Program-made: the position numbers and the translations under genes
Shown here: piece by piece, positions 16,907 through 26,135 of the stretch
Layout: the number at the start of each line of letters is the position of its first letter
Position numbering within the stretch: position 1 is the first letter of the stretch
The notes under the pieces: model-generated
Told to the model about the DNA's origin: nothing
Database searches by the model: none
The model's input: the letters and a program-made list of their open reading frames with translations, nothing else
DNA from: Rhizobium altiplani
GTDB taxonomy: Bacteria > Pseudomonadota > Alphaproteobacteria > Rhizobiales > Rhizobiaceae
Direction of reading: 5' to 3'
DNA: 64,000 nt
NCBI RefSeq assembly: GCF_001542405.1
Contig: NZ_LNCD01000085.1
Span: forward strand, 1-64,000

Positions 16907-19246
16907 ATGTTCATCTTTCGCATGAAATCGCTTGCAGCCAAGCTTATCCTCATTACGGGCGTTGCCATCGCCCTCGTCCTCCTCATTTCCAACTTCTTCC
17001 TCATCGGCGAGACGCGCAACCGCGTGCGGACCCTCACCATGGACCAGGCTAATCTCGAGGCGAAGGCTATCGCCAACGAGGTTGCCTCATCCGTCGGCGA
17101 GCTGGCAGGGGCCGCGCGCTCGATGGCCGGCACGATCGGTCATGGTCAAGAGGGCAAATATCTCGACCGCAAGGCCGTTCTGGACATGCTGAAGGCAAAC
17201 GTCGAGCGCAACCAGTTTGCCTTCGGCAGCTGGTTTGCCGAAGAGCCGAACGCCTTCGACGGCCAGTCGCCGTCCATGGCCGGCAAGGCCGAATTCGGCG
17301 CAGCCAAGGATGGCACATTCAACCCGTACTGGACGAAGAGCAAGGACGGCGGCTTCAGCTTCTCCACCTTCGATTCCGACTATAAGGCTGCCTGGTACGC
17401 GCTCGCCGCAGAAAGCAAGAAGGGCGCGCTTTCGCCGCCTTATGCCGAGACGACGACCGGCGAGAATACCGCGATGACGTCCATTGCCTATCCGGTGTTC
17501 TCGGGTGGCAAGATGATCGGCGTCAGCGGCGTCGACATCTCCCTCAAATCGCTCCGCGATAAGCTTTCGACGCTCCACCCCTTCGGCTCTGGCCGCGTTA
17601 CGCTGCTCTCGCAGACCGGCAAATGGATTGTCTCGCCGATTCCCGAGCTTTCCATGAAGGACTATGACGGCGAAGGCACAGATGCCGTGAAGAGCGCGCT
17701 TTCGACGCTACAGCCAGCCGTCGTCAAGGACCTGAGCTACGATAGCTACGAGCCCTTCGACCGCGTCGTCTATCCCTTTGCCCTGCCCGACGTGAACACG
17801 ACCTGGGTCATCCTCGTCGACGTCCCGCACTCGGCCATCAACGCGCCTGTTCAAGATCAAACCTTCATGATGGTTGTCGCCGGCATTCTCGTGCTCGCAG
17901 CCGTCATGATTGCCCTCTACCTAGCCGTCCGTTCCCTCGTCCAGCGTCCGATCGGCGGTCTCGTCGCCAGCGTCAAGGCACTCAGCGACGGCAAGTACGA
18001 GCAGCCGGTAGCCGGTCAGGATCGCGCTGACGAGATCGGCGCCGTGGCCAAGGCTCTTGAGGGCTTCCGCTTCGCACTCGCCGACACGCAGCGTCTTGAG
18101 GCCGAGGCAAACAACCAGCGCGATGCAGCCGAAACCGAGCGTGGCCGCTCGGAAGCCGAGCGGCATCAATCGATCACGCTGCAGCGTCATATCGTGTCGA
18201 TCGTCGGCTCAGGCCTGTCCGAATTGTCCCAGGGCAACCTCGGCCATCGCATCACCGAGGACTTCCCGGGCGAATACGCCAAGCTGAAGCAGGACTTCAA
18301 CGCGGCTCTCGAAAGCCTCGAGGAAACCATCAACACGATGAACCTCAGCGTCGTGAACATCGGCTCCGGTACAAGTGAAATCAGCGGCAGCGCCTCCGAC
18401 CTCGCCAAGCGTACGGAACAGCAGGCAGCAAGCCTGGAAGAAACGGCAGCCGCGCTCAACGAGCTCACCGCACAGGTCAACTCCAGCGCCGACAACGCCC
18501 GCACGGCGGCTGATAACGTCAACCTCGCCTGCGAGGATGCCGAAAAGTCAGGCGAAGTGGTGCGCAAGGCAATTGCTTCGATGCAGGGCATCGAGCAGTC
18601 CTCCACCGAGGTCTCGCGCATCATCGGCGTCATCGACGAGATCGCCTTCCAGACCAACCTGCTGGCCCTGAATGCCGGCGTTGAAGCCGCACGCGCCGGC
18701 GAAGCCGGCAAGGGCTTTGCCGTCGTCGCGCAGGAAGTCCGCGAGCTGGCCCAGCGTTCCGCGAACGCCGCCAAGGAGATCAAGACGCTCATCAACACTT
18801 CGGCCGTACAGGTCAAGGAAGGCGTCGATCTAGTCGGCCGCGCCGGCGATACGCTGCATAAGATCTCCGAGCAGGTCATGGGCATCAACGGCCTTATCCG
18901 CCAGATCTCCGCATCGGCCAGTGAACAGGCGATCGGACTGAAGGAGATCAACCAGGCCATGAACCAGATGGACCAGGTTACCCAGCAGAACGCAGCCATG
19001 GTCGAGGAGACGACGGCAGCCAGCATCACGCTGAACGATGAGGCCCAGACGCTGAAGCAACTCGTGACACGCTTCCGCGTATCCGGCATGAGCCACGCTT
19101 CCGCACTACGCTCGACGGCTCAGCAGATGCGCGGGCCGACTGCTGCACCGACGTATCGCCAAGCTGCAGCACCGGCACCGCGCCGCGCAGTTCCGCAGAC
19201 TCAGGGCTCGGCAGCGCTTGCTCAGGACAACTGGGAAGAGTTCTAG
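16907..19246 (+). CDS. transmembrane methyl-accepting chemotaxis protein (dCache type)
   Basis: Chemoreceptor of 779 residues from the ATG at 16907 (GAGGAA upstream). Order of parts: first membrane helix (LILITGVAIALVLLISNFFL); a periplasmic sensor of about 270 residues with dCache features (FGSWFAEEPNAFDG, YWTKSKDGG, SIAYPVFSGGKMIGVSGVDI); second membrane helix (MMVVAGILVLAAVMIALYLA); HAMP; a second HAMP-like unit (LSQGNLGHRITEDFPGEYAK); and the signalling hairpin IDEIAFQTNLLALNAGVEAA. The protein ends NWEEF, a canonical xWxxF tether for CheR/CheB. Ligand is not predictable; dCache sensors of rhizobia often bind amino acids or other small organics. Resembles the rhizobial McpZ-type receptors. 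Confidence 0.93.
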   Translation: MFIFRMKSLAAKLILITGVAIALVLLISNFFLIGETRNRVRTLTMDQANLEAKAIANEVASSVGELAGAARSMAGTIGHGQEGKYLDRKAVLDMLKANVERNQFAFGSWFAEEPNAFDGQSPSMAGKAEFGAAKDGTFNPYWTKSKDGGFSFSTFDSDYKAAWYALAAESKKGALSPPYAETTTGENTAMTSIAYPVFSGGKMIGVSGVDISLKSLRDKLSTLHPFGSGRVTLLSQTGKWIVSPIPELSMKDYDGEGTDAVKSALSTLQPAVVKDLSYDSYEPFDRVVYPFALPDVNTTWVILVDVPHSAINAPVQDQTFMMVVAGILVLAAVMIALYLAVRSLVQRPIGGLVASVKALSDGKYEQPVAGQDRADEIGAVAKALEGFRFALADTQRLEAEANNQRDAAETERGRSEAERHQSITLQRHIVSIVGSGLSELSQGNLGHRITEDFPGEYAKLKQDFNAALESLEETINTMNLSVVNIGSGTSEISGSASDLAKRTEQQAASLEETAAALNELTAQVNSSADNARTAADNVNLACEDAEKSGEVVRKAIASMQGIEQSSTEVSRIIGVIDEIAFQTNLLALNAGVEAARAGEAGKGFAVVAQEVRELAQRSANAAKEIKTLINTSAVQVKEGVDLVGRAGDTLHKISEQVMGINGLIRQISASASEQAIGLKEINQAMNQMDQVTQQNAAMVEETTAASITLNDEAQTLKQLVTRFRVSGMSHASALRSTAQQMRGPTAAPTYRQAAAPAPRRAVPQTQGSAALAQDNWEEF

Positions 19247-19276
19247 AGTTCTAAGCCGAACTCGACGGCTTGAATG

Positions 19277-19310
19277 AAAAAAGGCGCCTGGGCAATCAGG
19301 CGCCTTTTTT
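19277..19310. terminator. bidirectional rho-independent terminator
   Basis: Stem GGCGCCTG (19283-19290) with CAGGCGCC (19297-19304), six-base loop, six A on the left and six T on the right. It serves both the plus-strand chemoreceptor and the convergent minus-strand ptsN. Confidence 0.92.
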
Positions 19311-19327
19311 ACTGGCATGTTGAATGC

Positions 19328-19792
19328 TCAGGCTGCGTTCGAGGTCTGCTCCTCATTGAGGAACGCATAGATCGCCGAGGCGGAGTCGGTCGCACGCAGC
19401 TTGGCGACGAGATCGTGGTCGCGCAGCACGCGGGCGATGCGCGAGAGGGCCTTGAGGTGATCAGCGCCAGCGCCTTCCGGTGCGAGGAGCAGGAACACCA
19501 GATCCACGGGTTGATCGTCCAGGGCCTCGAAATCGACGGGCTGATCGAGACGCGCGAAGATGCCGACGATGGAATGGACGCTTGCCAACTTACCGTGCGG
19601 AATAGCGATCCCGTTACCGACGCCGGTCGAGCCAAGGCGTTCGCGCTGCAGGACAACATCGAAAATTTCCCGCTCCGAAAGCCCTGTGACTTTCGACGCC
19701 TTTGCAGCCAATTCCTGGAGGAGCTGTTTCTTGGAATTTACCCTAAGGGCGGGAATGATCGCATTTTGCTGCAGCAAATCTGCCAAAGCCAT
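19328..19792 (-). CDS. ptsN: PTS-Ntr EIIA component (nitrogen-regulatory IIA)
   Basis: Phosphoryl acceptor at the end of the nitrogen-related phosphotransferase chain (PtsP-NPr-EIIANtr), regulating potassium uptake, nitrogen and carbon functions by protein contacts. The 154-residue protein starts at the ATG 19792 with AAGGA upstream (an in-frame TTG 21 bases earlier is less likely). The phosphorylated His66 is in GIAIPHGKL. It is the last gene of the rpoN-hpf-ptsN cluster, separated from hpf by 63 bases that include a small CGGCAG/CTGCCG hairpin. Confidence 0.95.
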   Translation of the reverse strand: MALADLLQQNAIIPALRVNSKKQLLQELAAKASKVTGLSEREIFDVVLQRERLGSTGVGNGIAIPHGKLASVHSIVGIFARLDQPVDFEALDDQPVDLVFLLLAPEGAGADHLKALSRIARVLRDHDLVAKLRATDSASAIYAFLNEEQTSNAA

Positions 19793-19855
19793 TTTATTTT
19801 CCTTCTGCGCCAAGAGAGGAGAGCGGCAGCCTAACTGCCGCCCTTCGCCTTGATC

Positions 19856-20431
19856 TCAGCTTTTGATACTGGCTGCATCGATCCAGCCAATGTTACCGTC
19901 GTGCCGACGATAAACGATGTTCAGTTGTTCCTTGCCTGGACTGCGGAATAGCAGCAGCGGCTCATCCGTCATGTCGAGCGCCATCACGGCGGTCGCGACA
20001 GACATTGTTTTTAGTTGCTTGGTGCTTTCGGCGACGATCGCCGGCGCGAAGTCATCCGGGATCTCGTCTTCGTGGTCCGACATGCCATCCATGACGGTGT
20101 AGGCAACTTCCGCAGAACCATTCTGGTGATTTCCGGCGTAGTGATCCTTCAGCTTGCGCTTGTAGCGGCGAAGGCGCTTCTCGATCCGCTCGGAAGCGGC
20201 ATCGAAGGCCAACTGCGGGTCCATCGCCTCTCCGGCGGCATGCAATACAACTCCGCTATCGAGATGAAGCTTGCAGTCGGCGGAAAAACGGGCGTTGGCC
20301 TTATGCACGATCACTTGACCAGAATACCCTCCGTCGAAGTATTTCGTGACGGCGACACCGATTTGGTCCTCGATCCGCTGACGGAACGAGTCACCAATTT
20401 CCATATGTTTACCGGATACACGCACACTCAT
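19856..20431 (-). CDS. hpf: ribosome hibernation promoting factor, long form
   Basis: Binds the 30S decoding region in stationary phase and dimerises ribosomes into 100S particles. Length is 191 residues, typical of long HPF. The N-terminal S30AE domain spans about 1-105 (MSVRVSGKHMEIGDSFRQRI; RIEKRLRRYKRKLKDH), then an acidic linker, and the C-terminal dimerisation domain (IVYRRHDGNIGWIDA). It lies between rpoN and ptsN, the usual proteobacterial arrangement. A sigma-70-like promoter sits about 170 bases upstream, in the rpoN-hpf gap. Confidence 0.95.
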   Translation of the reverse strand: MSVRVSGKHMEIGDSFRQRIEDQIGVAVTKYFDGGYSGQVIVHKANARFSADCKLHLDSGVVLHAAGEAMDPQLAFDAASERIEKRLRRYKRKLKDHYAGNHQNGSAEVAYTVMDGMSDHEDEIPDDFAPAIVAESTKQLKTMSVATAVMALDMTDEPLLLFRSPGKEQLNIVYRRHDGNIGWIDAASIKS

Positions 20432-20600
20432 GGAGTTTCCCTTCTTACAGTGTTTGCGGGTACCAGTTTACGCCAAGGCTCACCCTCATCCAAGCACTTC
20501 GCGCGATCCCAAGCAAGATCGGCCGAAGTTGCCGGCTTCAGGCGCCCTGAGGATGATGGGGATAACTTCCAACGCTGTCCACAGCGCCAATTGCGGCGCG

Positions 20601-20629
20601 CTTCTAGCCAGAAGTTACCAAAATGTCAA
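20601..20629 (-). promoter_or_regulatory. sigma-70-like promoter ahead of hpf
   Basis: On the minus strand TTGACA (20629-20624) is separated by 17 bases from TAGAAG (20606-20601). The -35 box is a perfect consensus. It lies in the 252-base rpoN-hpf gap, about 170 bases before the hpf ATG, implying a long leader and expression of hpf-ptsN separately from rpoN. Confidence 0.6.
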
Positions 20630-20683
20630 CAGACGCATGAATTAGAATTTATAAATACACGTATCGGTAGCTCCAGGCAGCAA

Positions 20684-22243
20684 TCAAAAACCCGCAACCT
20701 TGGCCAAAGCGCGCTTCTCCCGCCGGCGCTGGACCGACGATGCGATGTTCATCGCTTCCCGGTATTTAGCCACCGTGCGACGGGCCAGGTCGATGCCGCC
20801 CTTCTTGAGAATATCCACGATATCGTCGTCGGAAAGCACGGATTCCGGGCTTTCCTGCGAAATCAGCGTCCGAATCTTGTGGCGTACGGCCTCGGCCGAA
20901 TGGCTGTCACCGCCTTCGACGGCGCTGATCGAAACGCTGAAGAAATACTTGAGCTCGAAGAGCCCCCGCGGCGTCAGCATGTACTTGTTGGATGTGACGC
21001 GGCTGACGGTGGATTCGTGCATCTTGATGGCGTCGGCCACCGTCTTGAGGTTGAGCGGCCGCAGGTGATCGACCCCATGCATCAGGAAGGCGTCCTGCTG
21101 CCGAACGATCTCACTCGCCACCTTCATGATCGTCTTGGCGCGCTGGTCGAGGCTCCGGGTCAGCCAGTTGGCGGTCTGCAGGCATTCCGACAGAAACGCG
21201 TGATCCTCACCACTCTTGGTGACTTTTGAAAAATACGCCTGGTTGACCAGAACGCGCGGCAACGTGTCGGGATTGAGCTCGATCAGCCAGCCGCCGTCGG
21301 AGCCTGCCCGCACGACGACGTCAGGCATGATCGCTTCCGACATTCCGGTTTCGAAGCCGGCACCTGGCTTGGGATTGAGCTGCCGGATCTCGCCCAGCAT
21401 GTCGAGCAGATCTTCCTCGTCCACGCCACACAGCCGCTTCAGCGTCGCGAAGTCACGCCGGGCCAGGAGCTCGAGATTGCTGACCAGCGCCTGCATGGCA
21501 GGGTCAAAGCGGTCTTTCTGCCGAAGCTGGATCGCCAGGCACTCCGCCAGATCGCGGGCGAATACACCGGGCGGATCGAGCGCCTGCAAGGCGGCGATTA
21601 CACGCTCGACATCGTCGACACCCGCGCCCAGCCTGTCGGCTGCTTCCGTCGCATCGCCCTGGAGATAGCCTGCCTCATCCAGCTGATCGACGAGATGTTG
21701 CGCGATCAGGCGATCGGCCATATCGGGCAGGACAAAGGGCAACTGCTGGGCAAGGTGATCGCGAAGCGAGATTTGACCGGCAACGAAATCATCGAGATCG
21801 TAGCTCTCCGCCCCTTCGCCGCTGCCGGGCATCGACTTCCACTGGCTGATCAGCTCCGGAGCATCGGCGCGCTGCGGGACGCCGTCATCGGGAAACACGT
21901 TGGCATAATTGGCGTCGAGTTCGTCGCTGAGGCGGCTTGCCCCACCGCTGTTGCCACTCTCGTACCAATCGCCCGACAAGACCTCGGTTCGGCTATCGTA
22001 GCCGTCGTCGGAGGGGTCTTCAGCCTGATGCGCGTAGGCCTCGTCCTCCGCGCCCCCGCGCTCGCTGCCCGATTCCGCATCATTTGACGGAATCTCGAGC
22101 AGCGGGTTCTTTTCGACTTCCTGGGCAATAAACTGCGTCAGCTCGAAATGCGTCATCTGCAGCAACTGGATGGACTGCATCAGTTGCGGTGTCATCACCA
22201 GCGACTGGTTCTGGCGCAGGAAAAGATTGGCCGACAGTGCCAT
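20684..22243 (-). CDS. rpoN: RNA polymerase sigma-54 factor
   Basis: Sigma factor for -24/-12 promoters that need enhancer-binding activators such as NtrC, NifA and DctD. From the ATG at 22243 (MALSANLFLRQNQSLVMTPQ) it has 519 residues. Region I is Gln/Leu-rich (LMQSIQLLQMTHFELTQFI), region II is acidic (residues about 55-130), and region III carries the core-binding and DNA-binding parts. The RpoN box ARRTVAKYRE is intact at about residues 487-496. An in-frame ATG at 22327 would add a tail not typical of the family. Gene order lptB-rpoN-hpf-ptsN is the standard proteobacterial one. Confidence 0.97.
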   Translation of the reverse strand: MALSANLFLRQNQSLVMTPQLMQSIQLLQMTHFELTQFIAQEVEKNPLLEIPSNDAESGSERGGAEDEAYAHQAEDPSDDGYDSRTEVLSGDWYESGNSGGASRLSDELDANYANVFPDDGVPQRADAPELISQWKSMPGSGEGAESYDLDDFVAGQISLRDHLAQQLPFVLPDMADRLIAQHLVDQLDEAGYLQGDATEAADRLGAGVDDVERVIAALQALDPPGVFARDLAECLAIQLRQKDRFDPAMQALVSNLELLARRDFATLKRLCGVDEEDLLDMLGEIRQLNPKPGAGFETGMSEAIMPDVVVRAGSDGGWLIELNPDTLPRVLVNQAYFSKVTKSGEDHAFLSECLQTANWLTRSLDQRAKTIMKVASEIVRQQDAFLMHGVDHLRPLNLKTVADAIKMHESTVSRVTSNKYMLTPRGLFELKYFFSVSISAVEGGDSHSAEAVRHKIRTLISQESPESVLSDDDIVDILKKGGIDLARRTVAKYREAMNIASSVQRRREKRALAKVAGF

Positions 22244-22399
22244 AGCGGACGCGAAACTCCCGTTCGTCTCCTCCGGGAAACCGCGTCCTGCCAAGGGCTC
22301 AGGCCACGGAAATCCAAGTTGGCCCAAAAATTGCTTTTTTATTCTACTTGGTCAAGCGGAACCGTCACAGAAGGTGAATTTCCGCGGCGCGAGAGCGCG

Positions 22400-23206
22400 T
22401 CAGAGGCTGAAATTATCGCCGAGGTAAAGGCGCCGCACTTCCGGGTTGTTGACGATGTCGTTGGCACGACCGTGCGTCAGCACTTCGCCGGCATGGATGA
22501 TATAGGCGCGGTCGATCAGGCCCAACGTCTCGCGCACATTGTGGTCGGTGATCAGCACGCCGATGCCGCGCGCCGTCAGATGATGCACAAGATGCTGAAT
22601 GTCGGCGACGGAGATCGGATCAACGCCCGCAAACGGCTCATCGAGGAGCATGAAGGTCGGATCGGTCGCCAGCGCGCGGGCAATTTCGAGGCGGCGACGC
22701 TCGCCACCGGAAAGCGACACGGCGGCGCTCTTGCGCAGCTTGCGAATGTGAAACTCATCGAGCAGTTCGTCGAGCTTCTTCTCGCGCGCAGCCTTGTCGT
22801 TGATGTGCACTTCCAGGACGGCGCGAATATTCTCTTCGACGGTCAACCCCCGAAAGATCGACGCTTCCTGCGGCAGATAGCCGACGCCCAGCCGCGAGCG
22901 ACGATACATCGGCATCGTCGTGACTTCGTTGCCGTCGATCTCGATCGTACCTTCATCAACGGGCACAAGCCCGGTGATCATATAGAAGCAGGTTGTCTTG
23001 CCGGCGCCGTTCGGACCCAGCAGGCCAACGGCCTCGCCGCGTCGAACGACCAGCGACACGCCGTTCACGACACGGCGGGTGCTATAGGTCTTGGTCAGAC
23101 CGCGCGCAATCAGCGTGCCCTGGTAACGGCTTTTGTCGCCGGCGGGGGCTTCAGCAGCTTGCTGCCCGGACCTGCCGAACATGGTCGATAGCGAGAATAA
23201 CTTCAC
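22400..23206 (-). CDS. lptB: LPS export ABC transporter ATPase
   Basis: Cytoplasmic ATPase driving LptFG extraction of lipopolysaccharide from the inner membrane. All ABC motifs are intact in the 268-residue protein: Walker A GPNGAGKTT, Q-loop YLPQEASIFRGL, signature LSGGERRRLEIARAL, Walker B FMLLDEPFAGVDP and H-loop ITDHNV. An N-terminal extension of about 25 residues precedes the usual start region (TLIARGLTKTY); an internal ATG at 23182 is an alternative start. It follows lptA by 15 bases and precedes rpoN. The lptF/lptG permeases are not in this window. Confidence 0.95.
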   Translation of the reverse strand: MKLFSLSTMFGRSGQQAAEAPAGDKSRYQGTLIARGLTKTYSTRRVVNGVSLVVRRGEAVGLLGPNGAGKTTCFYMITGLVPVDEGTIEIDGNEVTTMPMYRRSRLGVGYLPQEASIFRGLTVEENIRAVLEVHINDKAAREKKLDELLDEFHIRKLRKSAAVSLSGGERRRLEIARALATDPTFMLLDEPFAGVDPISVADIQHLVHHLTARGIGVLITDHNVRETLGLIDRAYIIHAGEVLTHGRANDIVNNPEVRRLYLGDNFSL

Positions 23207-23221
23207 GTGGTACGGCCGGGG

Positions 23222-23842
23222 TCAGTTCTGTTTCTGCGATTTCGGATCAAGCTGAATCTGGACGCGCCCCCCGCAGCTCTCCAGCTGTGCCTGTCCCGTC
23301 TCCATGTGCACAGTCAGCTGGCAACCCGTAAAGACGTTGGGCCCATCGGTGAGGACGACCCTGTCACCCTTGAGGATGAAAAGCTGCTTGGCCATGTCGA
23401 ACGAACCGTTGTCGGCGGTAGCTGTCTGCGTGCCCGAGGTCAGGTACACCTTGTCCGTCACCACGATGTGATCGATATCGGCGTTTCCGGATGAAATCGA
23501 TGCCGAAGCATTCTTGGTGTCGGCGGCCTTGGCGTCGGCGGCAGGCGCGTTCGCATCGCCGGCCTTCGGCTTGTAGTAGACCGTCATGTGGCCGGCCTGC
23601 AGCGTCGTCTTGCCCTGCACGACCTTCACATTGCCAGTGAAATCGGCCGTGTGCTCCTTATCGTGGATCTCCAGCTTGTCGCTCTCGATCTGGATCGGTT
23701 CGTTACTGCTGAGCTTCAGCCCATCCATCTGACTGGTTGTTGCCTGCGCCAGGGCGCCTCCGGTCAACACGAGCAGCGCAACCGCGCCACTCAGAAATAC
23801 TGCTCCCGCCTTGCGGGTAGAAATGCGACAAGCGTTTGTCAT
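23222..23842 (-). CDS. lptA: LPS transport periplasmic protein LptA
   Basis: Periplasmic beta-jellyroll bridge that carries LPS from LptC to LptD. The 206-residue protein has a signal peptide (AGAVFLSGAVALLVLTGGAL, cleavage after ALA) and OstA-like repeats (EPIQIESDKLEIHDKEHTAD, TGNVKVVQGKTTLQAGHM, LKGDRVVLTDGPNVFTG). A low-complexity Ala/Asp/Lys insert of about 28 residues sits in the middle of the jellyroll. It is coupled in order lptC-lptA-lptB. Confidence 0.92.
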   Translation of the reverse strand: MTNACRISTRKAGAVFLSGAVALLVLTGGALAQATTSQMDGLKLSSNEPIQIESDKLEIHDKEHTADFTGNVKVVQGKTTLQAGHMTVYYKPKAGDANAPAADAKAADTKNASASISSGNADIDHIVVTDKVYLTSGTQTATADNGSFDMAKQLFILKGDRVVLTDGPNVFTGCQLTVHMETGQAQLESCGGRVQIQLDPKSQKQN

Positions 23843-23855
23843 GGTGACCCGGCTG

Positions 23856-24521
23856 TTAAGTGCCCTGTTTGTGAATAGCTGAGGGATCGACGTTCATGCG
23901 TACATTTCCCTCGAATGTGATCGTCTGCCCCTTATCCGTCATCTTGACCGACTGCGCAACAATAGAGGCACCATCTTTCTGAATGCTTACGGGATCCTCG
24001 CTGGTGAGCTTCCCGCCCTTGATGTCGACCTTGGCGCTCTGGAAGTTGGCCGTCAGCCCATTGCTCAAAAGGATGGCAAAGGGAGATTTGACATCGAGAT
24101 TGTCGGTCGCACGATCGTAGTCTGCGGCCGTCGCCTCGACGCGGGCGATCAGATCGTCCTTCATCGGGACGGCCGCCTTGATATTCTCAAGCGTCATCAG
24201 GTTGGGATTCTTGATATCCTGAAGCGCGCGTTCCGCCAGCATCGAATAGTTGATGCCATCCGAGTTGCGGCCGGAGATGGCGGGCTTTTCCATCACCACC
24301 TTGCCATTCTCGATCTTGGCGCCCTCGATCTTGATGTTCTCCGGCAGGTAGGTGCGGATCACGGATACACCAATGAAGATCAGCGACACCACAACGGCCG
24401 CGATCGGAAGGATGACCTTCAGGCGGCGCACCCGTGCCGAATGGAAGCGCGCAGCGACATAGGCGCTTCGCTCCGGCGTCACATAGTCAGCCTGTGCCGT
24501 TGTGTTCAAAGTATTGAGCAT
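23856..24521 (-). CDS. lptC: LPS export protein LptC
   Basis: Bitopic inner-membrane protein that receives LPS from LptBFG. From the ATG at 24521 it has 221 residues: a cytoplasmic N terminus, one membrane helix (LKVILPIAAVVVSLIFIGVS) and a periplasmic OstA-like domain ending GQTITFEGNVRMNVDPSA. The frame extends 90 bases upstream, but that part lacks conserved features and overlaps the promoter region shared with sppA. Followed by lptA after 13 bases. Confidence 0.88.
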   Translation of the reverse strand: MLNTLNTTAQADYVTPERSAYVAARFHSARVRRLKVILPIAAVVVSLIFIGVSVIRTYLPENIKIEGAKIENGKVVMEKPAISGRNSDGINYSMLAERALQDIKNPNLMTLENIKAAVPMKDDLIARVEATAADYDRATDNLDVKSPFAILLSNGLTANFQSAKVDIKGGKLTSEDPVSIQKDGASIVAQSVKMTDKGQTITFEGNVRMNVDPSAIHKQGT

Positions 24522-24732
24522 AACCTGGTCCGTGTAGGTGATGGAGCAGCGTATATAAGCATTCTCGCGCTCGATCACAGTTCGTTTCGCATTATTACAC
24601 TGACTTGCCAATATGGATTTTTTTCTGCAACAAGCAACAAAGGCGCCGACGCGTGCAAAATCTACGTGTCCGAACGGCGCAGGAGCCCTAGATTTGCGGG
24701 ATCACGCGTGCTCCCACCCCCTGGAGGAATGT

Positions 24733-25683
24733 ATGGACAGTTCCATGATCGCCGATCGCCGCAGGCTTCGCCGCAAGGTCGGTTTCTGGCGCGTCGTCGC
24801 GGTGCTGCTGCTCGTGCTATTGGGTTACGCTGCTTACCGGGCACTCATCGGCGATATCGCGACCAGTCGGCCGCACGTCGCCCATGTGACCATTTCCGGG
24901 CTGATCACCGATGATGACGAGCTGCTGGAGCGGCTGAAGAAAATCGAAAAGAGCGATGCGGTGAAGGCCGTCATCGTCTCGATTTCCTCACCCGGGGGCA
25001 CGACTTATGGCGGAGAGCGGATATTCAAGGCAATCCGCGCCATTGCCGCCAAGAAGCCTGTCGTATCCGACGTGCGCACGCTGGCCGCTTCCGCCGGCTA
25101 CATGATCGCGACCGCCGGCGACATGATTATTGCCGGCGACAGCTCGATCACCGGCTCGATCGGGGTGATCTTCCAGTATCCGCAGATCAGGCCGCTGCTC
25201 GACAAGATCGGCGTTTCGATGGAAGAAATCAAATCGTCGCCCTTGAAGGCCGAACCGTCGCCATTCCATCCGGCGAGCGAAGAGGCCAAGGCCATGATCA
25301 ACAACATGATTCTCGACAGCTACGGCTGGTTCGTCGATCTCGTCGCCGAGCGGCGCAAGCTGCCGCATGATGAGGTGCAGAAGCTTGCGGACGGCTCGAT
25401 ATTCACCGGCCGTCAGGCGCTCAAGGTCAAGCTGATCGACCAGATCGGCGGAAATGACGAGATCAGGGCCTACCTTGAGACGCGCAAGGTCAGCAAGAAC
25501 CTACCTGAGGTCGATTGGGACAAGAGAAGAAACACAGCTTTCCTGCTCGCAAACAGCGCATCTCATATCCTCACGCTGCTTGGTTATGACGATCTTGCCA
25601 AGGCGCGCGACCTCGGCGGAATCCTGCCGCAGAAGTTGCTCCTTGACGGGCTCCTTTCAGTTTGGCAGGTTGGCAATGATTGA
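24733..25683 (+). CDS. sppA: signal peptide peptidase SppA, short single-domain type
   Basis: Membrane serine protease degrading released signal peptides. The start at the ATG 24733 has GGAGGA at 24723-24728 and gives 316 residues. One N-terminal membrane helix (VVAVLLLVLLGYAAYRALIG) is followed by an S49 peptidase domain: SSPGGTTYGGERIF (substrate strand), TLAASAGYMIATAGD (catalytic Ser in ASAG) and SSPLKAEPSPF (the candidate general-base Lys). The single-domain length matches the octameric Bacillus-type rather than the double-length E. coli form. It precedes ihfB by 30 bases. Confidence 0.93.
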   Translation: MDSSMIADRRRLRRKVGFWRVVAVLLLVLLGYAAYRALIGDIATSRPHVAHVTISGLITDDDELLERLKKIEKSDAVKAVIVSISSPGGTTYGGERIFKAIRAIAAKKPVVSDVRTLAASAGYMIATAGDMIIAGDSSITGSIGVIFQYPQIRPLLDKIGVSMEEIKSSPLKAEPSPFHPASEEAKAMINNMILDSYGWFVDLVAERRKLPHDEVQKLADGSIFTGRQALKVKLIDQIGGNDEIRAYLETRKVSKNLPEVDWDKRRNTAFLLANSASHILTLLGYDDLAKARDLGGILPQKLLLDGLLSVWQVGND

Positions 25684-25713
25684 TAAAAAATCAATAATTT
25701 AAGGGGGACGAAA

Positions 25714-26013
25714 GTGATCAAGTCCGAACTGGTGCAGATCGTTGCAGCCCGCAACCCGCATCTTTATCATCGTGACGTCGAGAATATCGTCAACGCGGTT
25801 CTCGATGAGATAACCGACGCGCTCGCGGCCGGCAATCGCGTCGAGTTGCGCGGCTTCGGCGCCTTCTCGGTGAAGAACCGCCCGTCCCGCTCCGGCCGCA
25901 ACCCGCGTACCGGCGATACCGTTTTCGTCGAGGAGAAGTGGGTTCCCTTCTTCAAGACCGGCAAGGAGCTGCGTGAGCGCCTCAACCCGGGACAGGCCGA
26001 CGAAGAGGATTGA
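25714..26013 (+). CDS. ihfB: integration host factor subunit beta
   Basis: DNA-bending protein; with IhfA it supports sigma-54 promoters, recombination and nucleoid structure. The 99-residue product begins at a GTG (25714) with AAGGGGGAC just upstream. The HU/IHF fold is complete, with the beta-arm GFGAFSVKNRPSRSGRNPRT, where the Pro inserted into DNA is expected. IHF is a cofactor for RpoN-dependent promoters, and rpoN lies 3.5 kb away. Probably cotranscribed with sppA. Confidence 0.96.
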   Translation: MIKSELVQIVAARNPHLYHRDVENIVNAVLDEITDALAAGNRVELRGFGAFSVKNRPSRSGRNPRTGDTVFVEEKWVPFFKTGKELRERLNPGQADEED

Positions 26014-26135
26014 TCCTCTCCCTGATGCAGCCTGCGGCAGGCCCGCACTTGAACTTGGGTCTCGGCCCACTATCCTGCTGACCAGATCAAAGCGCTGCGT
26101 CAAAGTCGACGGGCGTTGATATACGGAGGCCGAGC

